Positions 51,008-59,336 of a stretch of 64,000 nucleotides of DNA are shown piece by piece. A program made the translations under genes and the position numbers. Under the pieces are notes generated by a model. The model was not told the origin of the DNA, did not search any database, and worked only from the letters and a program-made list of their open reading frames with translations. This DNA comes from Bacillus sp. es.034 (GTDB lineage: Bacteria > Bacillota > Bacilli > Bacillales > Bacillaceae_B): assembly GCF_002563655.1 (NCBI RefSeq), contig NZ_PDIY01000001.1:1088001-1152000 (forward strand). The letters run 5' to 3'. The stretch's first letter is position 1. Each line of letters opens with the position of its first letter.

Positions 51008-52693
51008 TTATTTTGTTAATCGAAACACCACAGACTCATACGGGCGAAGTGTGATTTGAGAATACACATTCCTCGCATCCTCATAATTCGAAATCAGAAC
51101 CTCACTCGACCATCCTGCGAGATTCACCTCATCAGGAAGAGTGAACTCCGTCTCGCGAGCATAGAAGTTATTCACCACAAGCAGCTTTTCACCGTCACCA
51201 TTCCGTACATAGGCAAAAATGTCAGGGTGATCTTCCAGGATCAGCTGGTAGTCACCGTCGACGATGATGTCGTATTCCTTACGGAGGCGGTTCAGCTTCT
51301 GGTAGTGATAGAAGACTGAGTTTTCGTCTTCCAGCGCCTGCTCTGCATTGATTTCCTGATAGTTCTTCGCAACAGGGATCCAAGGGGTACCGCTTGTGAA
51401 CCCGGCATTCTCGTCATTGTTCCACTGCACCGGAGTCCGTGAGTTGTCACGGGACTTGTGGCGGAGGATCTCCAGGATCTCTTCTTCCGTTTTTCCTTGT
51501 TCTTTCAATATATTGAATGTATTGAGGGACTCCACATCACGGTACTCCTTGATGCTCGTGAACTTCGGATTCGTCATCCCGAATTCTTCTCCCTGATAGA
51601 TATAAGGGGTACCCTGCATCAGATGGATCGTCGTTGCGAGCATCTTCGCCGATTCGTTCCGGTACTTTCCATCGTCACCGTAGCGGGACACGATCCTTGG
51701 CTGATCATGGTTGCACCAGAAGAGGGCGTTCCATCCGCCGCCTTTATGCATTTCCCGCTGCCAGGTAGAGAGGATTTCCTTCAATTTAAGAAAATCGAAG
51801 TCAGCAACCGACCATTTCTCCCCGTTCGGGTAATCCACCTTCAAGTGGTGGAAATTGAAGGTCATGCTGAGCTCATTGCGGTCCGGGTTTGAATACTTGA
51901 TACAGTTGTCAATCGTAGTGGAAGACATTTCCCCGACGGTCATGATGTCGTATTGAGAGAAGACTTCCTTGTTCATTTCCTGCATATACTCATGGACCTT
52001 TGGCCCGTCAGTGTAAAATTTGCGTCCATCCCCGGGAGCGACCGAGCCGTCATCATCAGGGAAGTCCTGATCTTTGGAGATGAGGTTGATGACGTCCAAA
52101 CGGAAGCCGTCGACGCCTTTCTTCAGCCAGAAGTGCATCATGTCATAAAGCTTCTCACGGACCTTATCGTTCTCCCAGTTCAAATCAGCTTGAGTGACGT
52201 CAAAGAGGTGGAGGTAGTATTGACCCGTTTCCTCGTCATACTGCCAAGCATTTCCTCCGAACTTCGACTGCCAGTTCGTCGGCTCGGAACCGTCGGGCTT
52301 TCCGTCCTTCCAAATATAGAAGTCACGGTACTCATTGTCCTTCGACTTCCGGGACTCAATGAACCACTGATTCTCTGTCGATGTATGGTTGATCACGATG
52401 TCCATGATGATCTTGATGCCGCGGGAGTGGGCTTCCTCCAGAAGCTCATCGAAATCATCCATCGTCCCGTATTCTTCGTGAATATTGAAATAGTCGCTAA
52501 TATCATAGCCATTGTCGTTCTGAGGAGACTTATAAATCGGCGTGATCCACACCACATCAATCCCAAGCTCCTTCAAATAATCCAGCTTCGCCGTTATTCC
52601 CTTAATATCCCCAACGCCATTCCCCGACGTATCATAAAAACTCTTCGGATAAATCTGATACACAACCGACTTCTTCCACCAAGGCTGCTTCAT
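51008..52693 (-). CDS. treA: Phospho-alpha-(1,1)-glucosidase (trehalose-6-phosphate hydrolase)
   Basis: Splits trehalose-6-phosphate, delivered by TreP, into glucose and glucose-6-phosphate. A GH13 enzyme of 561 residues: PWWKKSVVYQIYPKSFYD starts the barrel, DIVINHTS gives the first conserved region, GFRLDVINLISKDQ carries the nucleophilic Asp, TVGEMSS the acid/base Glu and WCNHDQPR the third acidic residue. PYIYQGEEFGMTNP and SRDNSRTPVQWN are family-typical. Its closest known match in memory is B. subtilis TreA. The start at 52693 (MKQPWWKK) aligns with family N-termini. A GTG at 52714 is possible but less likely. Operator sites upstream tie it to TreR. Confidence 0.95.
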   Translation of the reverse strand: MKQPWWKKSVVYQIYPKSFYDTSGNGVGDIKGITAKLDYLKELGIDVVWITPIYKSPQNDNGYDISDYFNIHEEYGTMDDFDELLEEAHSRGIKIIMDIVINHTSTENQWFIESRKSKDNEYRDFYIWKDGKPDGSEPTNWQSKFGGNAWQYDEETGQYYLHLFDVTQADLNWENDKVREKLYDMMHFWLKKGVDGFRLDVINLISKDQDFPDDDGSVAPGDGRKFYTDGPKVHEYMQEMNKEVFSQYDIMTVGEMSSTTIDNCIKYSNPDRNELSMTFNFHHLKVDYPNGEKWSVADFDFLKLKEILSTWQREMHKGGGWNALFWCNHDQPRIVSRYGDDGKYRNESAKMLATTIHLMQGTPYIYQGEEFGMTNPKFTSIKEYRDVESLNTFNILKEQGKTEEEILEILRHKSRDNSRTPVQWNNDENAGFTSGTPWIPVAKNYQEINAEQALEDENSVFYHYQKLNRLRKEYDIIVDGDYQLILEDHPDIFAYVRNGDGEKLLVVNNFYARETEFTLPDEVNLAGWSSEVLISNYEDARNVYSQITLRPYESVVFRLTK

Positions 52694-52722
52694 GCCACAT
52701 CCACCATCCTTCACCTATTTTT

Positions 52723-52883
52723 GAGGGACGGACCTCAACTTTTTAGCTCATCCGCCTCATTTATTTCATTCCATCATTGTTCTAATGCCTATATAGAGGG
52801 ACGGACCTTCCATTCTCCGCCACAAACCCTTATCTAATAGGAAAAGACGCTCCAAAACAAGCAGATTTGAAGGTCCGTCCCTC
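52723..52883. repeat. Three copies of the GGTCCGTCCCT element in the treA leader
   Basis: Positions 52723-52736, 52795-52809 (both AGGGACGGACC on the plus strand) and 52870-52883 (GGTCCGTCCCT). The last can pair with either of the other two, so alternative RNA hairpins are possible. The same core forms the terminator at 5785-5824. Confidence 0.65.
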
Positions 52884-52957
52884 CCATAAAGAAGGGAGAC
52901 AAACATCCCCATCACTATCCCTTTCAGGCAAGTGCTAAGAATTCATTTGTCCCCCTT

Positions 52958-52987
52958 AGTTTAACTTGTATATACAAGTTGTTGCAA
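52958..52987 (-). promoter_or_regulatory. TreR operator and candidate treA promoter
   Basis: AACTTGTATATACAAGTT (52963-52980) is a perfect palindrome containing the B. subtilis tre operator TTGTATATACAA. It fills the gap between TTGCAA and TAAACT (18 bases) read on the minus strand, so TreR bound here would block the promoter. Confidence 0.75.
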
Positions 52988-53005
52988 CTGTTTTCTCTCT
53001 ATGAA

Positions 53006-54421
53006 TCAGACTGCTTCGTTTTTGCTGAATTTGGACCAGACGATTGTCAGTACGAACGGTACGACGATACAGATGGCCATTCCGATGAAGAACGGAATCC
53101 AATATTCAGGAATGATCGATAGGAATCCAGGCAATCCACCTACACCGATGGAGAATGCTTTCGTTCCTGTCATCGCTAACAGTACACCACCGATGGCTGA
53201 CCCGATCAAGGCACTGATAAACGGGTAGCGGTAGCGCAGGTTCACCCCGAACATCGCCGGTTCCGTAATTCCTAGATAAGCGGAGATGGCTGACGTACCA
53301 GCCAAGCCGCGAAGCTTTTCGTTTTCTTTCTTTGCTACCACCATCATCGCAAGAGCTGCTGAACCCTGTGCGATATTCGATAGGGCAAGGATCGGCCATA
53401 GGAATGTTCCACCTTGGCTTCCGACAAGCTGTAAGTCTACTGCAAGGAACGTATGGTGCATTCCAGTAATAACCATGACGGCGTATAAACCACCATACAG
53501 GAGACCACCTAACCATGATACGTGATCGAACACCCACACGACGCTATCCGTCAGCATGTTACCAATAAAGAAGGTAACAGGTCCGATCAGGATGAAGGCG
53601 GCAAATCCGGTAATCAGAAGGGCGACCGGCGCCACGACCAAGAGCTTGATGGAATCATGAACTCTCTTATCCAGGAACATTTCAATCTTCGCCAATAGAT
53701 AGGAAGCGAAGAGGATCGGGAGAACTTGTCCCTGATACCCGATTTTGTCGACTTCAAATCCGAATAAATTCCATGTAGGAATCTTCTCTGCACTTGCATA
53801 AGACCAAGCGTTCAGTAAGTCGGGATGAACGAGCATAAGACCTAATACGATACCGAGTAATGGACTTCCGCCGAAACGCTTGACCGCTGACCAACCAATC
53901 AACCCCGGCAGGAACACAAAGGCCGTGTTGGCAATCAAGTTAATGATCGATGCAAAATCTGCCCACTGCTTATGAACATCGATGACTGATTTCTCATCAT
54001 AGAAAATCCCCGGTCCGGTCAGAATATTATTCAGACCCATCAACAAACCGGCCGTTACGATCGCCGGCAGGATCGGAATGAAGATATCCGCCAGTACCTT
54101 GATTGCGCGCTGCAGGGGATTCAGGTTCTGAGTCGCGGCATCTTTAACATCCTGCTTCGATGCATGCTCGATCCCTGTTTCCTCAGCTAAAATTTGATAC
54201 GCTTTATTCACAAGACCCTGCCCGATGACAACCTGGAACTGACCGTTTGAGGAGAAGGAACCCTTCACCAGATCAATTGCCTCTAATCTTTCTTTATCCA
54301 CTTTCTTCTCATCATTCAGCACCAGCCGTAGACGAGTCACACAGTGAGTGGCCGTGCGGATATTATCCTTGCCGCCAATTGCTTCAATGATTTCGAGAAC
54401 GTCTTCACGTTTCACGCTCAT
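53006..54421 (-). CDS. treP: Trehalose-specific PTS transporter, EIIBC components
   Basis: Imports trehalose and phosphorylates it to trehalose-6-phosphate. The EIIB domain (about 1-90) has IRTATHCVTRLRLVL with phospho-Cys27. The EIIC domain (about 105-470) has many membrane segments and ITGMHHTFLAVDL with AYLGITEPAMFGVNL, the PTS glucose/sucrose-family signature. There is no EIIA domain, as in B. subtilis TreP, so it depends on another EIIA. The start at 54421 has GGGAGGG six bases upstream. A GTG-type extension to 54460 is unlikely. It is followed by treA about 310 bases on, with an extra operator between. Confidence 0.95.
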   Translation of the reverse strand: MSVKREDVLEIIEAIGGKDNIRTATHCVTRLRLVLNDEKKVDKERLEAIDLVKGSFSSNGQFQVVIGQGLVNKAYQILAEETGIEHASKQDVKDAATQNLNPLQRAIKVLADIFIPILPAIVTAGLLMGLNNILTGPGIFYDEKSVIDVHKQWADFASIINLIANTAFVFLPGLIGWSAVKRFGGSPLLGIVLGLMLVHPDLLNAWSYASAEKIPTWNLFGFEVDKIGYQGQVLPILFASYLLAKIEMFLDKRVHDSIKLLVVAPVALLITGFAAFILIGPVTFFIGNMLTDSVVWVFDHVSWLGGLLYGGLYAVMVITGMHHTFLAVDLQLVGSQGGTFLWPILALSNIAQGSAALAMMVVAKKENEKLRGLAGTSAISAYLGITEPAMFGVNLRYRYPFISALIGSAIGGVLLAMTGTKAFSIGVGGLPGFLSIIPEYWIPFFIGMAICIVVPFVLTIVWSKFSKNEAV

Positions 54422-54448
54422 GAAATTCCCTCCCTTGGAATGGTGAAA

Positions 54449-54461
54449 GGTGCCAGGCACC
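54449..54461. repeat. GGTGCCAGGCACC palindrome in the treP leader
   Basis: Identical in form to units four and five of the array at 22171-22290. Located between the treP promoter and its ribosome binding site. Confidence 0.6.
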
Positions 54462-54546
54462 CTTCATAAAAGCGTTGTACCCGCTTTCATTTCTATTAAT
54501 GGATTCCCCTAAATAGTATGTGGAAAACGCTCTGAAAGATGCTTTT

Positions 54547-54562
54547 TGTCAAAGCGCTTTCA
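54547..54562 (-). promoter_or_regulatory. cre-like site (CcpA) in the treP leader
   Basis: TGTCAAAGCGCTTTCA (minus strand TGAAAGCGCTTTGACA) fits the catabolite-repression consensus. It lies downstream of the treP promoter, suited to roadblock repression by glucose. Confidence 0.75.
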
Positions 54563-54576
54563 TTTCATTCGGGGTG

Positions 54577-54628
54577 TTGTATATACAAGATATACTCTTA
54601 TTGTATTCATGTATATACAAGCTGTCAA
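54577..54628 (-). promoter_or_regulatory. treP promoter with two TreR operators
   Basis: On the minus strand TTGACA (54628-54623), 17 bases, TACAAT (54605-54600). One operator (54609-54620, one mismatch to TTGTATATACAA) lies inside the spacer. A perfect one (54577-54588) lies just past the transcription start. Confidence 0.85.
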
Positions 54629-54707
54629 TGAAAAAGTGTAGCCGTTTTCATTTTGGACATGAAAAAAGCTTGCAGCAACTCTGTCGCTCCAAGCAAATGA
54701 TGTAAGG

Positions 54708-54959
54708 TCATTGATGACTTCTCTCATATTTGTTCCACATATGATAATTATAAGCAAATTGAAGGATGTGACTCACCAGGCCAATCCCTATGAAAATGAG
54801 GGTATACATAAGATTCAACCCGATAAATCGTAAAAGAAAATACAAAACAAGGATGAGCGGGGTCATCCATAACGTACGAATCATCTTCCTTCTATAGGTG
54901 AGGTTAAAGTAATACCATTCAAATCCTTTGTCTGTTCGTTGCGTATAATCATCCCACAT
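54708..54959 (-). CDS. Small membrane protein, unknown function
   Basis: About 83 residues with two hydrophobic segments (about 30-50 and 53-73) after a soluble, aromatic-rich start (WDDYTQRTDKGFEWYYFN). The start at 54959 has AAAGGAG nine bases upstream. A longer frame from 55028 has no such site. Its end lies near the treP leader region. The upstream neighbour on the same strand is another small membrane protein about 65 bases away, so the two may be one operon. Family not recognised. Confidence 0.55.
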   Translation of the reverse strand: MWDDYTQRTDKGFEWYYFNLTYRRKMIRTLWMTPLILVLYFLLRFIGLNLMYTLIFIGIGLVSHILQFAYNYHMWNKYERSHQ

Positions 54960-55024
54960 GAAAAATCTCCTTTCATTTCTTAAAAAAGGACGTCTGCAAT
55001 CCAAAAAGCAGACATCCTTTCCTA

Positions 55025-55279
55025 TCATTGACTCAGTCCATTAAACACACCAACCGTCACAGCTCCTACAATTCCTAATATAACCCAAATCACATAGGCA
55101 ATCAGGACAATCCAACCCATCAGTTTTCTGCCGGTCAGTATCCAGTAGATTCCCAGTGTGATAAAACTAAAAAATAGTCCAAGAATCCCCCATAACCATT
55201 TATTCTTATGATGTTTTTTGGCATCCATAAACAAATAAACGGCAATCAGAATATTGATTACAAACATTAAAGCGTCCAA
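55025..55279 (-). CDS. Small membrane protein, unknown function
   Basis: 84 residues, three hydrophobic segments (about 2-17, 28-48 and 54-76), the middle one with KHHKNKWLWGILGLFF and ITLGIYWILTGRKL, reminiscent of short phospholipase-D nuclease-N-terminal or PspC-like membrane proteins. This is only an impression. TTG 55279 is preceded by AGGAGGGG. Upstream, TTACATTTATATGTAA (N6 spacing) is a relative of the TTACA-N4-TGTAA sites. Role unknown. Confidence 0.6.
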   Translation of the reverse strand: MDALMFVINILIAVYLFMDAKKHHKNKWLWGILGLFFSFITLGIYWILTGRKLMGWIVLIAYVIWVILGIVGAVTVGVFNGLSQ

Positions 55280-55291
55280 CGTACCCCTCCT

Positions 55292-55312
55292 AATTTACAT
55301 TTATATGTAAAA
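55292..55312 (-). promoter_or_regulatory. TTACA-N6-TGTAA variant palindrome
   Basis: TTACATTTATATGTAA. It is a looser relative of the exact N4 sites at 10788, 20902, 25187 and 38734, and could be a chance AT-rich palindrome. Confidence 0.25.
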
Positions 55313-55357
55313 TTACCTAATTATGCTAGAGTTAAACCTCTTTTAGAAAGATAGCAA

Positions 55358-55388
55358 TAAAAAAAACCAGCTGAATCTCAGCTGGCGC
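55358..55388 (-). terminator. Terminator of the acyltransferase gene
   Basis: CCAGCTGA/TCAGCTGG perfect stem (55367-55374 and 55378-55385) with a three-base loop. A T-run follows on the minus strand. Confidence 0.85.
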
Positions 55389-55407
55389 AGTAGAATATCA
55401 TTCATAT

Positions 55408-56454
55408 TCAACCAGCCAATTTCACTTTTTCGGCTGGCTTCTTCCTTTTAATAAACGTTTTATAATTGATGAGGGAGCACACCACATAAGAGATTCCCAG
55501 GCAAACTCCAAATATGACAACAGCATACGCCAGATATTGAAGGATGAGGAGAGATTGACTCCCGACATTCATCCATTCCATCACATTGGCCCATAATCGC
55601 TGTCTGATCAGGGGATGCTCATGTATCAGGTAGACGCCCAGTACATACCCGGATATGGCGTTGATGGGTCTCGATACAAAGCTGAGCTTCGAGAAAAATA
55701 GGAACAGTGCCAACGACATGATCACGCTGATAGGAGAATTATAGGTCAGCAGTTTGAAAGGCAGCTCCCATGCCTGCTGCAGTATGAGGGCAGTGCCTGC
55801 TCCAATAAATATGTAAACGCTTAAATAATACCCCGTGCTTAAGGAAGAGATAAACCTTCCGTGATGTCTCAGGTATCCAGCGACAAAATAGAGAAAGATG
55901 AAATGGACGATACTGTACCCTCCATTGACCCCGAAGCTTGCCAGGGGATGGAAGAACTGCCAGACACAGTTGACCAGGAATAATAGGAAAAGCAGCTTCT
56001 CGTATTCCTTCTTTGATACCTGATTGATGACCATATTGAGATAAGGCGAAATCAGGAATAATAAGATATAAACCGTAATGAACCAATAGGTGGACATATA
56101 AACCGGTAAGATCGACGGGAGCATTCCAGCAAGAGATCCATCAGTCCGTTGCAGGACCGCCATTCCTGCAAAAATCACCACGGAGAAAATAAAGGTTTCC
56201 CGAACCACCCTTAGCGCCTTGCTCATCTTGAATGTCGACGTACACAGGAAGTATCCGCTGATCAACACATACACGTTGACCCCAACCAGGCACAGAACCT
56301 TGATGAAGGTAAAGAGGAATTGATTGATACTGCTTAGCTCAGATATGTTAATATACTTCGAAATACCATAGGTCCCAAAATGCAACAGCACAATCATGAT
56401 CATGGAAAGGACCCTGAGAGATTCAAAGTTTGACAGCCTTAGTTTTCCTGCCAA
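55408..56454 (-). CDS. Acyltransferase family 3 membrane protein
   Basis: A 348-residue integral membrane acyltransferase of the OafA/NodX class, which places O-acetyl or similar groups on extracellular sugars using a cytoplasmic acyl donor. RLSNFESLRVLSMIMIVLLHFG carries the typical Arg and His (the His in LLHFG is expected to be catalytic). VGVNVYVLISGYFLC, RPINAISGYVLGVYLIHEHP and several further segments complete the family pattern. The likely target is a wall polymer or capsule, but the substrate cannot be read. Start ATG 56454 has no strong ribosome binding site visible. Confidence 0.85.
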   Translation of the reverse strand: MAGKLRLSNFESLRVLSMIMIVLLHFGTYGISKYINISELSSINQFLFTFIKVLCLVGVNVYVLISGYFLCTSTFKMSKALRVVRETFIFSVVIFAGMAVLQRTDGSLAGMLPSILPVYMSTYWFITVYILLFLISPYLNMVINQVSKKEYEKLLFLLFLVNCVWQFFHPLASFGVNGGYSIVHFIFLYFVAGYLRHHGRFISSLSTGYYLSVYIFIGAGTALILQQAWELPFKLLTYNSPISVIMSLALFLFFSKLSFVSRPINAISGYVLGVYLIHEHPLIRQRLWANVMEWMNVGSQSLLILQYLAYAVVIFGVCLGISYVVCSLINYKTFIKRKKPAEKVKLAG

Positions 56455-56949
56455 CGCAACCCGCCCCTTGCTTTAACGAAAGATAAATTCTACTTATTTT
56501 AATCGATAAAAATCAACTTGTCATTCAGAATTTTCTTGAAGTAAATGAGTGATGGGTAATAGGGATGAGGAGAGGGGGAATTGACTGATCCATATGAAAG
56601 GGCATTGGTCGTAAAACCTCATGAGAAAAAGAGCGTAAAGACCCACAAAAGCGTCACGACAATGTTGTAAGCGTAACCATAAATTTCTAATCGGTATAAC
56701 AGCGGGGCTCATAAGGGTTTTTTGACAAATAAGGACATTCACCCAGGGTCAGGAATCCACTTTTGTAGGGAAACTGCCATACAATAATGGTAAATGGAAA
56801 CAGGACCATAATGTACCAATCACTATTATACTGGGGTTTCTTCCTGATTTTTCTTCATATAAGAAAATAAGCCTATTAAAATATCAGTCTATTTCATAGA
56901 TAATGGACAAGCAACAAAATTCGACACTATCTATGAAGGAGACATTTTT
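56455..56949. other. Divergent intergenic region upstream of the LysM-NlpC/P60 gene
   Basis: No convincing gene. The right end has an inverted repeat touching the ribosome binding site of the next gene (56893-56937). A minus-strand open frame at 56521-56742 has no supporting signal. Confidence 0.55.
56893..56943 (+). promoter_or_regulatory. Leader hairpin ending at the ribosome binding site of the LysM gene
   Basis: TTCATAGATA (56893-56902) and TATCTATGAA (56928-56937) are perfect inverted arms with 25 bases between. The second arm directly precedes GGAGAC, the ribosome binding site. Confidence 0.45.
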
Positions 56950-57867
56950 TTGAAGAAAACAATCATTGCCTTTACTACTGCTGCTCTTTTCTCGACAATG
57001 GCTGCCAATTCAGCGGAAGCGGCTTCTTACCGCGTACAATCAGGTGATTCCCTTTCCGTGATTGCATATAAATATGATACATCCGTTTCAAACCTGAAAA
57101 GCTGGAATAACCTGAACTCCGACTTGATCTATGTGAATCAAGTACTCGAAGTATCAGCTCCAAGCAGTTCTTCTGCCAAAACATATACCGTCCAATCAGG
57201 TGACTATCTATCAAAAATCGGTGCCAAATACGATGTATATGTCGCTGAACTGAAATCATGGAACAATCTTAAGAGTGACGTGATCTATCCCGGGCAAACG
57301 TTGATCGTTTCTTCCGGCGGAACTACACCACCACCGTCAACGGGATCAAGTACATACACAGTACAATCAGGAGACACCCTTTCACATATCGCTATCCGTT
57401 ATAACGTGAGCGTCTCGTCCATCAAGTCTTGGAACGGTTTAAGCTCTGATACCATTTATGTCGGTCAAAAGCTTTCCATTAATGGTACATCTGACGGAGG
57501 AACAGAAACCCCGTCATCAAACGTCGTCGACATCGCCAAGAAATATGTAGGGACTCCGTACGCATGGGGAGGCACATCACCATCCGGCTTCGACTGCAGC
57601 GGATTCATCTACTACGTCTTCAACCAGGCGGGACAATCGATTTCTCGTACGAACACAGAAGGCTACTACAGCAAATCATCCTTCGTATCCAGCCCGAAAG
57701 CAGGCGACCTCGTATTCTTTGAAAATACGTACAAAGCCGGCATCAGCCACATGGGGATCTACGTTGGAAACGGGGAATTCATCCACGCATCCGACAGTGG
57801 AGTAGTGGTTTCGAAGTTGAGCAATACGTACTGGAATCCTAAGTTTGTTGGGTATAAGAGATTTTAA
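56950..57867 (+). CDS. LysM-NlpC/P60 peptidoglycan DL-endopeptidase
   Basis: Exported cell-wall hydrolase in the LytE/LytF/CwlS group. Signal peptide about 1-24 (ending AEA), then three LysM modules that begin with YRVQSGDSLSVIAYKYD, YTVQSGDYLSKIGAKYD and YTVQSGDTLSHIAIRYN and end in (N/Y)QVL, GQTL and GQKL, at about 26-70, 77-121 and 135-180. The NlpC/P60 domain (about 190-305) has GTPYAWGGTSPSGFDCSGF with nucleophile Cys216 and SHMGIYVG with His267. Anchoring is to peptidoglycan through LysM, unlike the CWB2 proteins that would use a secondary polymer. TTG 56950 has GGAGAC upstream. A terminator follows. Confidence 0.93.
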   Translation: MKKTIIAFTTAALFSTMAANSAEAASYRVQSGDSLSVIAYKYDTSVSNLKSWNNLNSDLIYVNQVLEVSAPSSSSAKTYTVQSGDYLSKIGAKYDVYVAELKSWNNLKSDVIYPGQTLIVSSGGTTPPPSTGSSTYTVQSGDTLSHIAIRYNVSVSSIKSWNGLSSDTIYVGQKLSINGTSDGGTETPSSNVVDIAKKYVGTPYAWGGTSPSGFDCSGFIYYVFNQAGQSISRTNTEGYYSKSSFVSSPKAGDLVFFENTYKAGISHMGIYVGNGEFIHASDSGVVVSKLSNTYWNPKFVGYKRF

Positions 57868-57877
57868 GTTTGATTGG

Positions 57878-57913
57878 AGCGTCCTGCCTTTGATGGGTGG
57901 GGCGTTTTTTTTA
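57878..57913 (+). terminator. Terminator of the LysM-NlpC/P60 gene
   Basis: CGTCCTGCC/GGTGGGGCG nine-pair stem with several wobble pairs, followed by eight T. Confidence 0.65.
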
Positions 57914-57925
57914 TAGCTTCACATC

Positions 57926-57962
57926 ATAAAAAAACCGCCCGGAATCCCATCCCGAACGGCCC
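57926..57962 (-). terminator. Terminator of the MFS transporter gene
   Basis: On the minus strand CCGTTCGGGAT/ATTCCGGGCGG with wobble pairs, then a run of seven T. Confidence 0.7.
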
Positions 57963-57966
57963 ATCA

Positions 57967-59133
57967 TCATTTATAACTAAACACACCTTCAACCCCACGG
58001 TCATACTTCCAATACATCCATCCACCAAGCACCACACAAGGCGCCACAACAACGGCCATTCCCATAAACGCCGCACCAGGTGAGATATCATACAAGAAGC
58101 CACCGATAAACGTCAGCACCGCCGTACTCAATCCCATTCCAAGTGAAGTGTACACACCCTGGGCCGCGGGGATATCCTTGCTCTCTAATTCTTCATAAAT
58201 CAACCGCATGAATGCATAATGGGTCAATCCGAAGGTTAATGAGTGGAAAAGTTGGGTAAAGATGAAGACAGGGGTGCTGGGGAAGAGGAACAACAAAGTC
58301 CAACGTGTCACAGCAGCCCCTGCTGCTATCATGAACATGACGGAAATGCTCTTACCCTTCAGCAGCCGGTCTGAAAACGCAAAGAACAGTATTTCAGACA
58401 ACACCGCAACATTTAAGATCACGCCGATATAAACGGCACTCACATCTAATTCCTTTAAATAAAGAACGCCATAATTATAATAAGAAGCATGTGCTCCCTG
58501 GATCAAGACAACAATCACCATCGCCCAGACAAACTTACGGGATTTCAGAAGTCTCCTGTAAGAAAGCTTCTCCTGACCACGTGTCCCGCTCATGGACTGT
58601 GGCAGTTTCGCGAGGGAAGAAAGTAAGATCACGACGATCCCGCCAAACAGAAGATAAATCACGGCCCCCTCGGTAAAAATCGACGTCAAGAATCCAACCG
58701 CAAGCAGTGCTGTCGTATACCCGATTGATCCCCAGGAACGGCTCCGGCCATAATCAATCCCATCTTCCTTCATCATCACAGCCGCCATGCTTTCAACCAT
58801 CGGAAGCAGCATCGGATACACAAGGCTGAATAACACCATGCACCCCAGCACCATCCCGAATGAATTCATAGGCAGGAACATCAGCAACGCAATCCCGGAA
58901 AATAATACAATCCATCTGGATAACCGCCCTAATGAAACCGTCTGGCTCAACTTCGGAAATACGAAGAAGCTCGAAAACGACCGTGCAATCATCCCCACAG
59001 CAATCACCGTACTTGCCGCCGAAATGGAGAAATCCTTACTTTCCACTAACCACGCGGTCCAATAAGGAATAAAAATCCCCCATGTAAAAAATATCGCAAA
59101 GAACTGAAGTGATAACCACGACTGATTCTTCAA
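57967..59133 (-). CDS. Major facilitator superfamily transporter (MFS_1-like/PPP type)
   Basis: An integral membrane transporter with 12 predicted segments in 388 residues, of the group related to the 3-phenylpropionate (HcaT) and LacY-like permeases: FAIFFTWGIFIPYWTAWLV opens TM1, and GRSRSWGSIGYTTALL is the group motif between TM4 and TM5. A second half with YIGVILNVAVLSEILFFAFSDRLL follows. TTG 59133 has AAGGGAGAT upstream. An in-frame extension to 59184 lacks one. The substrate is unknown, and nucleosides, aromatic acids or sugars have been reported in the group. Confidence 0.83.
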   Translation of the reverse strand: MKNQSWLSLQFFAIFFTWGIFIPYWTAWLVESKDFSISAASTVIAVGMIARSFSSFFVFPKLSQTVSLGRLSRWIVLFSGIALLMFLPMNSFGMVLGCMVLFSLVYPMLLPMVESMAAVMMKEDGIDYGRSRSWGSIGYTTALLAVGFLTSIFTEGAVIYLLFGGIVVILLSSLAKLPQSMSGTRGQEKLSYRRLLKSRKFVWAMVIVVLIQGAHASYYNYGVLYLKELDVSAVYIGVILNVAVLSEILFFAFSDRLLKGKSISVMFMIAAGAAVTRWTLLFLFPSTPVFIFTQLFHSLTFGLTHYAFMRLIYEELESKDIPAAQGVYTSLGMGLSTAVLTFIGGFLYDISPGAAFMGMAVVVAPCVVLGGWMYWKYDRGVEGVFSYK

Positions 59134-59336
59134 ATGTATCAGATCTCCCTTATGTAGAGTTGGAAATAATGTAACAAACAACAAACCATTATACGGAATT
59201 CAGTTTCCAATGACAACCAACTTAGCGACTATCTCTTTTTACCCTATGAAAAATATGGTAATATAACAATACTTGGCAGGACATTCGGCCTGACATCTAG
59301 AAGAAGGTAGGACAGAAATCATACAGGGGGAAAACC

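Larger units (their letters stand above)
52694..53005 (-). other. treP-treA intergenic region and treA leader
   Basis: It holds a TreR operator, a candidate internal promoter and about 260 bases of leader containing three GGTCCGTCCCT elements in opposite orientations. No gene is seen. Confidence 0.65.

Noticed and set aside
51953..52837. Plus-strand open frame of 294 codons
   Set aside because: Antisense shadow of treA, which has strong family motifs on the other strand.
56521..56742. Minus-strand open frame of 73 codons upstream of the LysM gene
   Set aside because: No ribosome binding site and atypical residue composition; treated as non-coding.
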